Below the pieces are notes generated by a model. The model saw only the letters and a list, made by a program, of their open reading frames with translations. It was not told the origin of the DNA and ran no database searches. Shown piece after piece: positions 34,874 through 44,556 of a stretch of 64,000 nucleotides of DNA (positions are counted from its first letter, which is position 1; every line of letters starts with the position of its first letter). Position numbers and translations under genes: made by a program. Origin of the DNA: JBKECF01 sp047974375 (GTDB lineage Bacteria; Bacillota; Clostridia; Lachnospirales; CAMZNU01); the NCBI GenBank assembly GCA_047974375.1, contig JBKECF010000068.1, forward strand, positions 1 through 64,000, written 5' to 3'.

Positions 34874-36901
34874 ATGAAATTAAATACTAAAATAGATAAT
34901 TTGAAAAATATAGGTAAAAAAAGATTAGAAGCATTAAATGTCATAGGAATAGCAACAGTCGAGGACCTTGTAAATTATTTGCCAAGGAACTATGAAGATA
35001 GAAGTAAGGTAGTAAAAATTGAAAACTATATAGAAGAGCAATATGCTACTATATTAGTTGAAATTGAAAAGGTGGAAGTGCTTAGTATAAATAGATTAAT
35101 TATAGTAAGGGCAAAAGCCTATGATGATACTGGGGATATAGATTTAATTTGGTTTAATCAAAGGTATTTGAAAAAAACTTTAAAAAAAAATGTACCTTAT
35201 AAAATATTTGGAAAGTTTAAATATAAGTTTAATCAATTGGGATTTGAGGTAAAGGACTTCGAGATTTTTTCGAAAGATTCTATTCATAAAGGAATAATAC
35301 CAATATATACATTGCCTAGAGGATTTTCCCAGAAAGTTTTTCGCGGAATAATGTATGATGCTTTAAGTGAACTGGATGAGGAAGTTAAAGAATATTTAAA
35401 CGATGAAATAAAAAAAGAACTTAAATTTCCGACTTATAATTGGGCAGTAAGGCATATTCATTTCTTTGAAGATAAATATGAATTTTATAAAGCAAGGGAA
35501 AGACTAGTTTTTGATGAGCTATTTTTAACATCTGGAGCTATGAACAACATAAAAATATTGGCTAAACAAAAAACTAATGTGAAAATAAGGTGTAGAAATT
35601 GGGAAGAACTTGACTTGCCCTACGAATTAACCAATGCACAAAAAAAAGTAATGGAAGAAATACAAATGGATCTGCAGAAAGATGAAACTATGAATAGGCT
35701 AATACAGGGAGATGTTGGTTCTGGTAAAACTTTAATAGCAATAATAACAGCGTATTTAGTGGTTAAAAGTGGATACCAATGCGTAGTAATGGCACCAACA
35801 GAAGTTTTGGCAAATCAGCATTTTAAGGAGTTTAATAAGTATTTTTTAAAACTTGGCATTAAAGTAGAATTATTAGTGGGAAGCTTAAGCGCTAAGAATA
35901 AAAAGTTAGTTCAAGAAAAAATAGAAAATGGGGATATAGATGTTGTAATAGGTACTCACGCTGTTATTCAAGATAAAGTAAAGTTTAAAAATTTGGCATT
36001 GGCAATTACTGATGAACAGCATAGATTTGGAGTTAAGCAAAGAAGTGCGCTCAATGAAAAAGGTAATGCCCATGTGTTAGTAATGACAGCGACTCCTATA
36101 CCAAGAACTCTAGGCTTAATAGTATATGGTGATTTAGATGTATCTACAATTGACCAGTTACCACCAGGAAGACAAAGTATAGATACCTTTTTTGTAAATA
36201 CCACTTATAGAGAAAGATTATTTAATTTTATAGAAAAAGAAATTGTGGAGCACCAAGTTTACGTAATTTGTCCTGCTATTGAAGAAAATGAAAATACAAG
36301 TCTTACATCTGTTACATCCTATTACGATTTAATTAAAAAAAGATTTCCAAATGATGAAATTGCAATATTACACGGGAAAATGAAACAAAGTGAAAAGGAC
36401 GAAGTAATGGAAGAATTTTCAGCGAACAAAATAAAAATATTAATTTCAACTACAGTAATAGAAGTTGGCGTAAATGTTCCAAATGCAACACTAATGATTG
36501 TAGAAGATAGCCATAGGTTTGGCTTATCTCAGTTACACCAATTACGTGGTAGGGTGGGGCGCGGAAAAAGCAAGTCATATTGCATTCTGGTATCAGATTC
36601 AAAATCTAAATTAACAAAGGAGAGACTAAATATTATGTGTACTACCTCTAGTGGTTTTGAATTATCTGAAAAAGATTTAAAACTGCGTGGTCATGGGGAT
36701 TTTTTCGGAAATAGACAACATGGCATTCCTGAGTTTAAAATAGCTAATTTATACGAAGATGTTAATATATTAAAAAAAGTAAAGATTTTATGGGACAAAA
36801 TAGAAACAAAGGAAATTACACTGAGTGAACATGAGAAAGAAATTATACAAAAAAAATTAGCAGACTATGTAGGGTTGACTTATACAAGTTTACCTTTATA
36901 A
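34874..36901 (+). CDS. recG: ATP-dependent DNA helicase RecG
   Basis: RecG remodels stalled forks and branch-migrates Holliday junctions. The 675-residue protein has an N-terminal wedge OB domain (about 55-150), then a superfamily 2 helicase core with Walker A GDVGSGKT, the DEQHRFG box II, TATPIPRTL (motif III), and C-terminal motifs including QLRGRVGRG. A GGTGATAAT ribosome site lies just before the ATG, only a short gap after the tRNA terminator. The length is normal for the family. Confidence 0.97.
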   Translation: MKLNTKIDNLKNIGKKRLEALNVIGIATVEDLVNYLPRNYEDRSKVVKIENYIEEQYATILVEIEKVEVLSINRLIIVRAKAYDDTGDIDLIWFNQRYLKKTLKKNVPYKIFGKFKYKFNQLGFEVKDFEIFSKDSIHKGIIPIYTLPRGFSQKVFRGIMYDALSELDEEVKEYLNDEIKKELKFPTYNWAVRHIHFFEDKYEFYKARERLVFDELFLTSGAMNNIKILAKQKTNVKIRCRNWEELDLPYELTNAQKKVMEEIQMDLQKDETMNRLIQGDVGSGKTLIAIITAYLVVKSGYQCVVMAPTEVLANQHFKEFNKYFLKLGIKVELLVGSLSAKNKKLVQEKIENGDIDVVIGTHAVIQDKVKFKNLALAITDEQHRFGVKQRSALNEKGNAHVLVMTATPIPRTLGLIVYGDLDVSTIDQLPPGRQSIDTFFVNTTYRERLFNFIEKEIVEHQVYVICPAIEENENTSLTSVTSYYDLIKKRFPNDEIAILHGKMKQSEKDEVMEEFSANKIKILISTTVIEVGVNVPNATLMIVEDSHRFGLSQLHQLRGRVGRGKSKSYCILVSDSKSKLTKERLNIMCTTSSGFELSEKDLKLRGHGDFFGNRQHGIPEFKIANLYEDVNILKKVKILWDKIETKEITLSEHEKEIIQKKLADYVGLTYTSLPL

Positions 36902-36924
36902 TTTTATTGAAATTAAAATTATAC

Positions 36925-36953
36925 TTGAGAATTTACGAATAAAATGGTAGTAT
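36925..36953 (+). promoter_or_regulatory. Promoter of rnpB
   Basis: TTGAGA (36925-36930), a 17-nt spacer and TAGTAT (36948-36953) lie seven bases before the predicted 5' end of RNase P RNA. Confidence 0.65.
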
Positions 36954-36959
36954 CTTTAT

Positions 36960-37285
36960 GTAAGTAAGTCAGACAATCGCAGGGAAACCTGAGGAAAGTC
37001 CGGGCTTCACAGAGCAGGGTGCTGAGCTAACGGCCAGTGGAGGCGACTCTAAGGATAGTGCAACAGAAATAAACCGCCAATTTAATTGGCAAGGATGGAA
37101 AGGTGAAGTAAGAGCTCACCGCTCCTTTGGTGACAAAGGAGGCTATGTAAACCCCACCTGAAGCAAGGAAAAAAGTAATATATGTTGCTCGCATTTACTT
37201 TTGATATAACCGCACGAGTGTACAGTAATGCTACACCTAGATAGATGATTGTCTAATACAGAACCCGGCTTATAGATTTGCTTAC
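36960..37285 (+). ncRNA. rnpB: RNase P RNA
   Basis: This is the catalytic RNA that trims the 5' leaders of pre-tRNAs. Universal conserved segments are present: GAGGAAAGTCCGGGCTTC near the 5' end, AGAGCAGGGTGCTGAG, the GGATGGAAAGGTGAAGTAAG and AGCTCACCGC core, and ACAGAACCCGGCTTATAG near the 3' end. The terminal P1 helix forms from GTAAGTAA (36960-36967) and TTTGCTTAC (to 37285). It has a dedicated promoter and terminator. The length (about 326 nt) is at the short side of normal. Confidence 0.95.
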
Positions 37286-37306
37286 ATTAATTACGAAATT
37301 AATATA

Positions 37307-37347
37307 AAATGATTAAATTATTTTTTAGATTTAATCATTTTTTTTTA
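37307..37347 (+). terminator. Terminator of rnpB
   Basis: AAATGATTAAAT (37307-37318) pairs with ATTTAATCATTT (37329-37340), followed by a long T run. Confidence 0.88.
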
Positions 37348-37443
37348 TTTTTTTGAAATATTTTTTTTGAAAAACTATATTAAGCCTATATTTTTAAGGG
37401 GTGTAGCTATTTATTAAAATATTAAAAAAATGTTACAAAGTTA

Positions 37444-37471
37444 TTGACAAATGTTTTTTTATCTATATAAT
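37444..37471 (+). promoter_or_regulatory. Promoter of the NlpC/P60 gene
   Basis: TTGACA (37444-37449), a 16-nt spacer and TATAAT (37466-37471) lie 86 nt before the start codon. Confidence 0.75.
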
Positions 37472-37556
37472 ATAGTTGTAACACAAATGTAATATTAAGT
37501 TATAATTTAGCAAATAAAAATAAAATAAATTATATTTTTTCGGAGGTTTATATAGT

Positions 37557-38630
37557 ATGAAGTTTTCAAAAGTAGTAGCTTTAAGTCTATCAACGGTTAT
37601 GGTATTAGGTACAACAGTTTTTGCAGATAATGTTGGTGTAGTAGAATCAAGTGCAAACATAGTAAATAGCGAAAGTGAAGTAGTAGAAACTTTAAATACA
37701 GGCACAGTAGTTAGACTTAATGAAAAAGAAGGCAGCTTATACAAAATAGACGAAAATCAATACATAGATGTTGAGGACTTAACTATTACTCGAGCTAATG
37801 CAATAGTTAAAAATGAAACCGGCTTAATGAAATATCCTACAGATGCAAATGAAACATTAGCTACATTTTATGCTGATACAACTATAGAGGTTGTTTCTTC
37901 TGTAAATGATGGTAAGTGGTACGAAGTAAGTTATGGTAGCGAAAATGGTTATGTAAAAGCCGACGATATTGAAGGTGATTTATTAGAATATTTAAAAGAA
38001 GAAGAAGTTGAAGCAGTAGAAAAAATAGATAAAGAAATGTATGGTGAAATAACTTCAAATAATGGAGTAGTAATAAGAAGTGAAAATAGTGCAGATTCTC
38101 AATCAGTTGCTAAAATTGCTTCAGGTGAATTTGTTGATGTAAAAGCTGTTTCCGATTCATGGATAAAAGTAGCATACAATGATGTTGATGGTTTTGTATC
38201 TGCCGATTTTATTTCATTACATGAAGGTGAAAAGCCAGAGCCAGCAGTAGAACTTGGTAAAGAAATTGTTGAATTTGGTAAGCAATTTACAGGTACTCGT
38301 TATGTATGGGGTGGTACAAATTTAAATTCAGGTGTTGACTGTTCAGGGTTTACAACAGCTGTATATAGAAATTTTGGTATTCCTTTAAGTAGAACATCTA
38401 GCTCACAAATAAGTAATGGTACAAGAGTTAGTAGATCGGAATTAGTACCAGGAGATTTAGTTTTCTTTGATACAAGTGGTTCAAATAACGGAAATATAAG
38501 CCATGTTGGTATTTATTCTGGAAATGGTAAGTTCGTACACTCTTCTACAAGTAGAGGTGTTATTGTTTCAAGCTTAAGCGAAGGTTACTATAGTAGTGCT
38601 TTTGTTGGTGGTAGTAGAATTGTTTCTTAA
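37557..38630 (+). CDS. Secreted SH3b-NlpC/P60 peptidoglycan endopeptidase
   Basis: The 357-residue wall hydrolase has a signal peptide (residues 1-23, cut after VFA), then three SH3b-like regions (about 40-75, 80-142, 162-222) expected to hold it on peptidoglycan, then a C-terminal NlpC/P60 cysteine peptidase. The catalytic set is visible: C262 in DCSGFT, H316 in SHVGIY and a third polar residue near H328. NlpC/P60 enzymes cut D-Glu-meso-DAP or similar stem-peptide bonds. A CGGAGG site and an ideal promoter suggest good expression. The gene stands alone between two terminators. Confidence 0.93.
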   Translation: MKFSKVVALSLSTVMVLGTTVFADNVGVVESSANIVNSESEVVETLNTGTVVRLNEKEGSLYKIDENQYIDVEDLTITRANAIVKNETGLMKYPTDANETLATFYADTTIEVVSSVNDGKWYEVSYGSENGYVKADDIEGDLLEYLKEEEVEAVEKIDKEMYGEITSNNGVVIRSENSADSQSVAKIASGEFVDVKAVSDSWIKVAYNDVDGFVSADFISLHEGEKPEPAVELGKEIVEFGKQFTGTRYVWGGTNLNSGVDCSGFTTAVYRNFGIPLSRTSSSQISNGTRVSRSELVPGDLVFFDTSGSNNGNISHVGIYSGNGKFVHSSTSRGVIVSSLSEGYYSSAFVGGSRIVS

Positions 38631-38643
38631 ATATTAATATTTA

Positions 38644-38671
38644 ATGCTAGCTTTTAAGCTAGCATTTTTTT
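38644..38671 (+). terminator. Terminator of the NlpC/P60 gene
   Basis: ATGCTAGCTT (38644-38653) pairs with AAGCTAGCAT (38656-38665), followed by a T run. Confidence 0.9.
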
Positions 38672-38694
38672 GCGTTTTTATTAAAGTGTTATGC

Positions 38695-38723
38695 TTTTAC
38701 TGTATATTTATTTATGTTATAAT
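38695..38723 (+). promoter_or_regulatory. Promoter of rimM-trmD
   Basis: TTTTAC (38695-38700), a 17-nt spacer and TATAAT (38718-38723) lie 49 nt before rimM. Confidence 0.55.
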
Positions 38724-38772
38724 CTTCAATAAAGTTGGACGGTTTTTGACAAATTGATACTTGGAGGATGGA

Positions 38773-39270
38773 ATGGATTTTTTTGAAATAGGTAAAATAG
38801 TAAATACCCAAGGTATAAAAGGGGACGTACGGGTTGTACCATCTACAGATGATATAAAAAGATTTGAACTTTTAAAAAATATAAAAATATATAAAGAGAA
38901 TAAAATTAAAGAATTAACAATAGAAAAGGTTTGGTATCATAAAAAATTTGTCATTATAAAATTTGAAGAAATAAATAATATGACAGAGGCTGAAACTTTA
39001 AAGGACTACGTTATACGAATTAGTGACGATGAAGCATTACCTTTAGAGGAAGATGAGTACTTTATTAGGGATTTAATTGGTATAGATGTATATGCTAGTG
39101 ATGAGAAAATCGGTATTATAAAAGATGTGCTAGTAACAGGAGCTAATGATGTATATGTAGTGAAAACTGAAGGCAAGGATTTATTACTACCTGCTATAAA
39201 AGAGTGCATAAATAATATAGATATGAATAAAAAAGTAATGAATGTAACAATAATGAAAGGTTTAGAATAA
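38773..39270 (+). CDS. rimM: Ribosome maturation factor RimM
   Basis: RimM binds S19 and helps mature the 30S head. The 165-residue protein has an N-terminal RimM barrel (FEIGKIVNTQGIKGDVRV) and a C-terminal PRC barrel (EYFIRDLIGIDVY and LLLPAIKECI). A TTG at 38761 is in frame, but GGAGG (38763-38767) sits five bases before the ATG at 38773, which is chosen. Its stop overlaps the trmD start by one base. rpsP and rplS, the usual flanking ribosomal genes, are absent. Confidence 0.95.
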   Translation: MDFFEIGKIVNTQGIKGDVRVVPSTDDIKRFELLKNIKIYKENKIKELTIEKVWYHKKFVIIKFEEINNMTEAETLKDYVIRISDDEALPLEEDEYFIRDLIGIDVYASDEKIGIIKDVLVTGANDVYVVKTEGKDLLLPAIKECINNIDMNKKVMNVTIMKGLE

Positions 39271-39950
39271 TGAATTTTTATGTAATGACTCTTTTCCCAG
39301 AGATGTTTGAAAGTGTTAGGCAAAGTATATTAAAAAGAGCATCGGATAAGGATTTAATAAACATTACTCTAAAAAATATAAGAGAATATTCTTTAAGTAA
39401 ACATAAAAAAGTAGACGATATGCCCTATGGTGGTGGCGCTGGTATGGTAATGGAAGCTGAGCCTATATATAGATGTTTCAAGGACATAACTACAGGTTTA
39501 GAGGAATATAAAGTTATTTATATGACGCCTAAAGGGGCAACGCTAAACCATAAAAAAGTTATGGAACTAAAAAATATTAAAAATATAATTATTTTATGTG
39601 GTCATTACGAGGGTGTAGACCAAAGAATTATTGATTTAATTGTAGATGAGGAAATATCTATAGGGGATTATGTATTGACAGGTGGAGAAATACCAGCCAT
39701 GATAGTGATTGACAGTGTTAGCAGGTATGTAGATGGAGTTTTAAACAGTGAATCTTTAAAAGATGAAAGTTTTTCTAATAACTTACTGGAATACCCACAA
39801 TATACAAGACCCAGCCTATGGAAGAACATGGAAGTGCCCAAGGTGCTACTTTCAGGTAATCATAAAGAAATTGATAAATGGCGTTTGTTTAAATCTGAGG
39901 AGCTAACTAAAGCTAGGCGACCAGATTTATTGGAAAATAAGGAGGATTAA
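39270..39950 (+). CDS. trmD: tRNA (guanine-37-N1)-methyltransferase
   Basis: TrmD methylates G37 next to the anticodon, preventing frameshifts, and uses S-adenosylmethionine bound in a trefoil-knot fold. The 226-residue protein has the signature loops MPYGGGAGMV, CGHYEGVDQR and GDYVLTGGE. The start overlaps the rimM stop (TAATG), so the two are translationally coupled. The length is normal for the family. Confidence 0.97.
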   Translation: MNFYVMTLFPEMFESVRQSILKRASDKDLINITLKNIREYSLSKHKKVDDMPYGGGAGMVMEAEPIYRCFKDITTGLEEYKVIYMTPKGATLNHKKVMELKNIKNIIILCGHYEGVDQRIIDLIVDEEISIGDYVLTGGEIPAMIVIDSVSRYVDGVLNSESLKDESFSNNLLEYPQYTRPSLWKNMEVPKVLLSGNHKEIDKWRLFKSEELTKARRPDLLENKED

Positions 39951-39951
39951 A

Positions 39952-41373
39952 ATGGCATTAGAAGGACTAAAACCGGAAAAAGTGTTTTATTTTTTTGAGG
40001 AAATAAATAAAATTCCCCGTGGTTCTGGAAATGAAAGAGCTGTAAGTAATTATTTAGTAAATTTCGCTAAGGAAAGAAATTTAAAATATATTCAAGATGA
40101 TGTATTAAATGTGGTTATTTATAAAGACGGTACAGGAAATAGTGAAAAACCCGTTATTTTACAGGGACATATGGACATGGTATGTGAAAAAAATGAAAAT
40201 GTAGTTCACGATTTTTTAGCTGATCCTATAGATATGTATGTAGATGGTGATTTATTAAGGGCAAGAGGTACAACATTAGGTGCGGACAATGGTATAGCTG
40301 TGGCTATGTCCTTAGCTATATTAGATGCTAAGGATATTAAACATCCACCATTGGAGGTTTTAATTACAATTGGTGAAGAAACAGGTATGGAAGGTGCTAA
40401 ATTCATAGAAGGTGAGTATTTTAAAGGTGATACACTAATAAATATAGATAATAGCGAGGAAAGCAAATTCATTATAAGTTGTGCTGGTGGAGTGAGGGCA
40501 AAAGTTACTTATGAACTAGAGCATGAATATGAATCGGGAAACCTTTATGAAATATCTGTTAGCGACTTAAAAGGGGGTCATTCTGGTGCAGATATAGACA
40601 AGCATAGAGGTAATGCTGTTGAAATATTAGCAAGAATAATAAGAGAAGCAACAAGGGAATACAGATTTAAACTTGTTGAAATAAATGGTGGGAATAAAGA
40701 TAATGCAATACCACGTGAGGCAAAAGCGAAAGTTTTATTTCCAGAAGAAAATAGTGATATTATTAGCATAATCAATTTAATTAATGTTGAATTTATGGGC
40801 AAAGATACACCAACAATAACGTCTAAAATGACAGAAGTAAAAGATATACAATGTATTGATGAAGAACTATCTAAAAAAATTATTAATAGTTTAATATTAA
40901 TGCCAAATGGGCCATTGGCTATGAGTAGTGATATCGAGGGGTTAGTAGAAACATCCTCAAATTTAGCTTCTATACAAACTACAGACGATTTTATTATTGT
41001 TAAGTTATCCCTAAGAAGTAGTGTGGCATCAGCTATGCTTTATATAGCGAAAAAAGTAGAGGCTATAGGTGAAATAACTGGGGCAAAGGTTTGTTTGTAT
41101 CAGTTCTATAACGGTTGGCAGTATAGTGCGGAATCTAAAATACGAGATATATTTTTAGAATGTCATAAAGATGTTTATGGCAAAAATGCTGAAGCGACTG
41201 CAATTCACGCTGGTTTGGAATGTGGTATTTTAAGTGAAAGACTTGGGGATTTAGATATGATATCTATTGGCCCAAATATTTTTGATTTGCACACACCGGA
41301 GGAAAGATTAGATATACCGTCAACAGAGCGTGTGTATAATCTTCTGAAAAATGTTCTTGGTAAATTAGCATAG
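39952..41373 (+). CDS. pepD: Aminoacyl-histidine (cytosol nonspecific) dipeptidase
   Basis: This 473-residue di-zinc M20 peptidase hydrolyses Xaa-His and other dipeptides. Metal and catalytic motifs are in order: Q-G-H-M-D-M-V-C-E with H73 and D75, the ADNGIAVAM loop, GEETGMEGA with the catalytic glutamates, and GLECG with HAG near the C terminus. The inserted dimerisation domain spans about 200-390. It starts after trmD with an AAGGAGG site and may be co-transcribed. Confidence 0.93.
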   Translation: MALEGLKPEKVFYFFEEINKIPRGSGNERAVSNYLVNFAKERNLKYIQDDVLNVVIYKDGTGNSEKPVILQGHMDMVCEKNENVVHDFLADPIDMYVDGDLLRARGTTLGADNGIAVAMSLAILDAKDIKHPPLEVLITIGEETGMEGAKFIEGEYFKGDTLINIDNSEESKFIISCAGGVRAKVTYELEHEYESGNLYEISVSDLKGGHSGADIDKHRGNAVEILARIIREATREYRFKLVEINGGNKDNAIPREAKAKVLFPEENSDIISIINLINVEFMGKDTPTITSKMTEVKDIQCIDEELSKKIINSLILMPNGPLAMSSDIEGLVETSSNLASIQTTDDFIIVKLSLRSSVASAMLYIAKKVEAIGEITGAKVCLYQFYNGWQYSAESKIRDIFLECHKDVYGKNAEATAIHAGLECGILSERLGDLDMISIGPNIFDLHTPEERLDIPSTERVYNLLKNVLGKLA

Positions 41374-41381
41374 GAGAGTAA

Positions 41382-42602
41382 ATGAATTTTTTTAAGTTAG
41401 ATGAGAAATATAAAAAAATAGTGCATGCGGTTATTTTATCTTTTATTGCCATATACTGTTTAATGTATGCTATAGATTTTGTAGTTGTTCTTATAAGTAA
41501 TGCAAGTGAGGCGACAGGCAAAATAACTGAATTTATCAGTACATTAATAAGTATTTTTTTACCAGTGGTTTTGGCTTTTGTACTTGCTTTTTTATGCGAC
41601 CCAATAGTAGAAAAGTTTCAAGTTGTGTATGAAAATAAAAAAGGTGTAAAAATAAAAGATGATAAATTTAGAGTTCGAGGCGTTGGAACTTTAGTATTAT
41701 ATATTATTTTATTTGGTATTATTATTTTTGGCCTGTACTCAATACTTGGAGGATTTAATTTTTCTTCTTCCACAAATTTAATTGTTTCAATACAAAATAG
41801 TATTGTGAAAAGTATAAGTAGCATAGAGGAACTATATAATGCCATGACTGTATGGTTAACAGAGGTTGGTTTAATTGGATATTTTGAAGGCGTTTTAGAG
41901 GCTATATTTAGCTTTGCTAGTGGCTTATTAACAAATTTAGTTGGCATAATTGCTAAGGTTGGTAGTGGAGTATTTACATTTTTTATGGCATTAATTTTAG
42001 GGTTTTATTTCTTGAAGGATAAAGAGGAATTTTTATATAAAACTAATATTGTGTTTGGTACATTTATGCCAGAGAAAGCTTTTAATAAGTCTAAGGAAGT
42101 AATAAAGGGAGTAAATTATATTTTTTCTGGTTATATTCGTGGGCAAATAACAGATGCATTTATAGTAGGAACTCTATTAAGTGTACTACTTAGCATAGTA
42201 GGTGTGCCATTTGCTGTGCCTATTGGTATTATATCTGGTTTTTCTAATTTAATCCCATATGTAGGGGCTTTTGTTGCCTATGTATTGGCAATAGTTTCAG
42301 CTTTGTTTGGTGGAGATGTAGTTACTGCTGTATTAGCTTCAGCTGTTATACTTGTAGTTCAAATTTTAGATAGTGTAGTAATTGTACCTAATGTAGTGGG
42401 GAAAAATGTAGAATTAAGCCCATTTGTTGTATTAGTAGCACTATCTGTTTCAGGGTCTTTATTTGGAATTTTTGGAATGGTATTTGCTGTTCCTGTAACA
42501 GCAATGCTTAAAATAATTATTACAGGATTTATAGAAAGACAAAGAGAAAGTCAAAAAATAAAAAATGCACTTACATTAAAGAAAAATAAAAGCGAGAGTT
42601 AG
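41382..42602 (+). CDS. AI-2E family (PerM/YtvI-like) permease
   Basis: The 406-residue polytopic protein has about seven to eight helices, with a cytoplasmic loop near residues 72-95 and a large extracytoplasmic part between helices 3 and 4. Family signs are VGVPFAVPIGIISGFSNLIPYVGAF and the repeated VVPNVVG and GIFGMVFAVPV motifs near the C terminus. Family members act as ion antiporters or exporters; the name AI-2 exporter does not prove the substrate here. It follows pepD by 8 nt. Confidence 0.88.
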   Translation: MNFFKLDEKYKKIVHAVILSFIAIYCLMYAIDFVVVLISNASEATGKITEFISTLISIFLPVVLAFVLAFLCDPIVEKFQVVYENKKGVKIKDDKFRVRGVGTLVLYIILFGIIIFGLYSILGGFNFSSSTNLIVSIQNSIVKSISSIEELYNAMTVWLTEVGLIGYFEGVLEAIFSFASGLLTNLVGIIAKVGSGVFTFFMALILGFYFLKDKEEFLYKTNIVFGTFMPEKAFNKSKEVIKGVNYIFSGYIRGQITDAFIVGTLLSVLLSIVGVPFAVPIGIISGFSNLIPYVGAFVAYVLAIVSALFGGDVVTAVLASAVILVVQILDSVVIVPNVVGKNVELSPFVVLVALSVSGSLFGIFGMVFAVPVTAMLKIIITGFIERQRESQKIKNALTLKKNKSES

Positions 42603-42610
42603 TTAATGGT

Positions 42611-42650
42611 AAAAAGGTTCATAGGAAAATATTTCTTATGAGCCTTTTTT
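42611..42650 (+). terminator. Intrinsic terminator upstream of ung
   Basis: AAAAAGGTTCATA (42611-42623) pairs with TATGAGCCTTTTTT (42637-42650). The T run directly precedes the ung ribosome site. Confidence 0.8.
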
Positions 42651-42665
42651 TGGAGGTGGTAGAAA

Positions 42666-43301
42666 ATGAAAATAGGAAATGATTGGGACGAAATTTTAAA
42701 AGAGGAATATAATAAAGATTACTTTAAAAATATTTTAAAATTTATAGAAGAAAATGATGTAATGCCACCAAGGGGAAAAATATTTAATGCATTAAAAAAA
42801 ACTAGCTTTGGGTCAACACGTGTTGTTATATTAGGGCAAGACCCATACCCAACAAGGGGAGTGGCTAATGGATTAGCATTTTCCGTAGAAAAAAATGTAA
42901 GAATTCCTAGATCTTTGCAGAATATATATAAGGAACTAGAGGATGATATTAATCAAAAGCCAAAAGAAGACGGTGATCTAACAAAGTGGGCAGAAAATGG
43001 AATTTTATTATTAAATACAATTTTAACTGTAGAAGAGGGAAAAGCAGGTTGCCATAAAAACTTAGGCTGGCAAAATTTTACAGGGAAAATAGTAATGGAG
43101 TTAAATAAAAAAGGCGGAGTTGTATTTTTGCTTTGGGGGAACTATGCTAAAAACTTTGTAAGTAAATTTAATTTAGACGGGGAAAATAATTTAATATTGG
43201 AATCAGGCCATCCTAGTCCTTTAAGCCAAAAAAAATTTTTTGGAAATAAACATTTTTCTAAAACAATTGAATATTTAAATGAAAATATATTTCATTTTTA
43301 A
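42666..43301 (+). CDS. ung: Uracil-DNA glycosylase (family 1)
   Basis: Ung removes uracil from DNA at the start of base excision repair. The 211-residue protein has the water-activating GQDPYP motif (D59), the AFSV loop, LLLNTILTV and the DNA-minor-groove HPSPLS motif. GGAGGTGG is the ribosome site. Terminators on both sides suggest a separate transcript, although no promoter was clear in the short gap. Confidence 0.97.
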   Translation: MKIGNDWDEILKEEYNKDYFKNILKFIEENDVMPPRGKIFNALKKTSFGSTRVVILGQDPYPTRGVANGLAFSVEKNVRIPRSLQNIYKELEDDINQKPKEDGDLTKWAENGILLLNTILTVEEGKAGCHKNLGWQNFTGKIVMELNKKGGVVFLLWGNYAKNFVSKFNLDGENNLILESGHPSPLSQKKFFGNKHFSKTIEYLNENIFHF

Positions 43302-43347
43302 AAACTAATGAATGTTGAATCAGTTCAACATTCATTAGTTTTTTTAG
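43301..43347 (+). terminator. Terminator of ung
   Basis: AAAACTAATGAATGTTGAA (43302-43320) pairs with its complement at 43325-43343, then a T run. Confidence 0.9.
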
Positions 43348-43385
43348 ATTATAACATATTTTATTTTTATAAAATTGTCTTAAGA

Positions 43386-43414
43386 TTGACATATAGGCGA
43401 ATTAAAGCTAAAAT
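43386..43414 (+). promoter_or_regulatory. Promoter of asd
   Basis: TTGACA (43386-43391), a 17-nt spacer and TAAAAT (43409-43414) lie about 95 nt upstream of asd. No riboswitch was recognised in the short leader. Confidence 0.7.
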
Positions 43415-43509
43415 TTATATAAAGTATGTATGATTATTATGATTTAAATTTAAAATAATTTGTAAATACTAAAAAATAATTGAAGAAGTTTTTAACTGGG
43501 AAGGTGCAT

Positions 43510-44517
43510 ATGAAAAAGTATAATTTTGCAATAGTTGGAGTAACAGGTTTAGTAGGTAGAACTTTTTTGAAAGTACTAGAAGAAAAAAATTTACCTATAG
43601 AAAATTTATATTTATTAGCTTCAAAAAAATCAGCAGGTAGTGAAGTTGAATTTATGGGTAAAAAATACATAGTAGAAGAATTAACTGAAAAATCTTTCGA
43701 TAAACCTATAGATTTTGCTCTATTTTCTGCTGGTTCTGGTATTAGCAAAAACTATGCGCCTATTGCTGCAAAAAAAGGAATAATGGTAATTGATAATAGC
43801 TCAGCTTGGAGAATGGACGAAACTGTTCCATTAATTGTACCAGAAGTAAATATAGAGGAAGTGGAAAATTGCAAAGGTATAATAGCTAATCCAAATTGTT
43901 CTACAATACAGGCAGTAGTGGCCTTAAAGCCTTTACATGACAAATATAAAATAAAAAGAATTGTATATTCAACATATCAATCTGTATCTGGTGCAGGAAA
44001 AAATGGACAATTGGACTTAGAAAGAACTTTAAAAGGGGAAAAACCAGAAAAATTTCAATACCCAATTGCAAATAATTGTTTGCCTCAAATAGATGTATTC
44101 TGTGAAAACGGTGACACTTTTGAAGAACAAAAAATGATTAATGAAACAAGAAAAATTTTAAAAGATGAAAATTTAAAAATAACAGCAACAGCAGTTCGTG
44201 TGCCTGTAATGAAGTGCCATGGCGAGGCAATAAATGTAGAATTTTATGAAGATTTTGATTTAAAAGAACTAGTTGAGCTATTAAAGTCGGCTGAATCTGT
44301 AGTGGTACAAAATGATATTGAGAATTTACAATATCCACTAGCAACAGAATGTGCAGACAAAAACGATGTGTATGTAGGAAGAATAAGAAGAGATGAAAGT
44401 GTGGACAGCGGTATAAATATGTGGGTAGTAGCTGACAATATAAGAAAAGGTGCAGCAACTAATGCAGTACAAATAGCGGAGAAAATTATAGCTGGTGGTT
44501 ATTCACCAAAAAGTTAG
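43510..44517 (+). CDS. asd: Aspartate-semialdehyde dehydrogenase
   Basis: Asd reduces aspartyl phosphate to aspartate semialdehyde, the branch point to lysine/DAP, threonine and methionine. The 335-residue protein has the NADPH-binding VGVTGLVGRTF, NSSAWRMD, the catalytic cysteine C130 in NPNCSTIQ, and QSVSGAG. A TTG at 43480 is in frame, but the ATG at 43510 has AAGGTG before it and starts directly with the Rossmann strand, so it is chosen. dapA follows after the repeat element. Confidence 0.96.
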   Translation: MKKYNFAIVGVTGLVGRTFLKVLEEKNLPIENLYLLASKKSAGSEVEFMGKKYIVEELTEKSFDKPIDFALFSAGSGISKNYAPIAAKKGIMVIDNSSAWRMDETVPLIVPEVNIEEVENCKGIIANPNCSTIQAVVALKPLHDKYKIKRIVYSTYQSVSGAGKNGQLDLERTLKGEKPEKFQYPIANNCLPQIDVFCENGDTFEEQKMINETRKILKDENLKITATAVRVPVMKCHGEAINVEFYEDFDLKELVELLKSAESVVVQNDIENLQYPLATECADKNDVYVGRIRRDESVDSGINMWVVADNIRKGAATNAVQIAEKIIAGGYSPKS

Positions 44518-44556
44518 TATGGTAGAAGAATAAGCTCAGCATTATTAATGGTTAAA

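Noticed and set aside
34606..34944. Minus-strand frame across the tRNA cluster
   Set aside because: It is antisense to three clear tRNA genes and the start of recG and is a composition artefact.
43415..43509. T-box or riboswitch in the asd leader
   Set aside because: The leader is only about 95 nt, with no T-box sequence or specifier structure visible.
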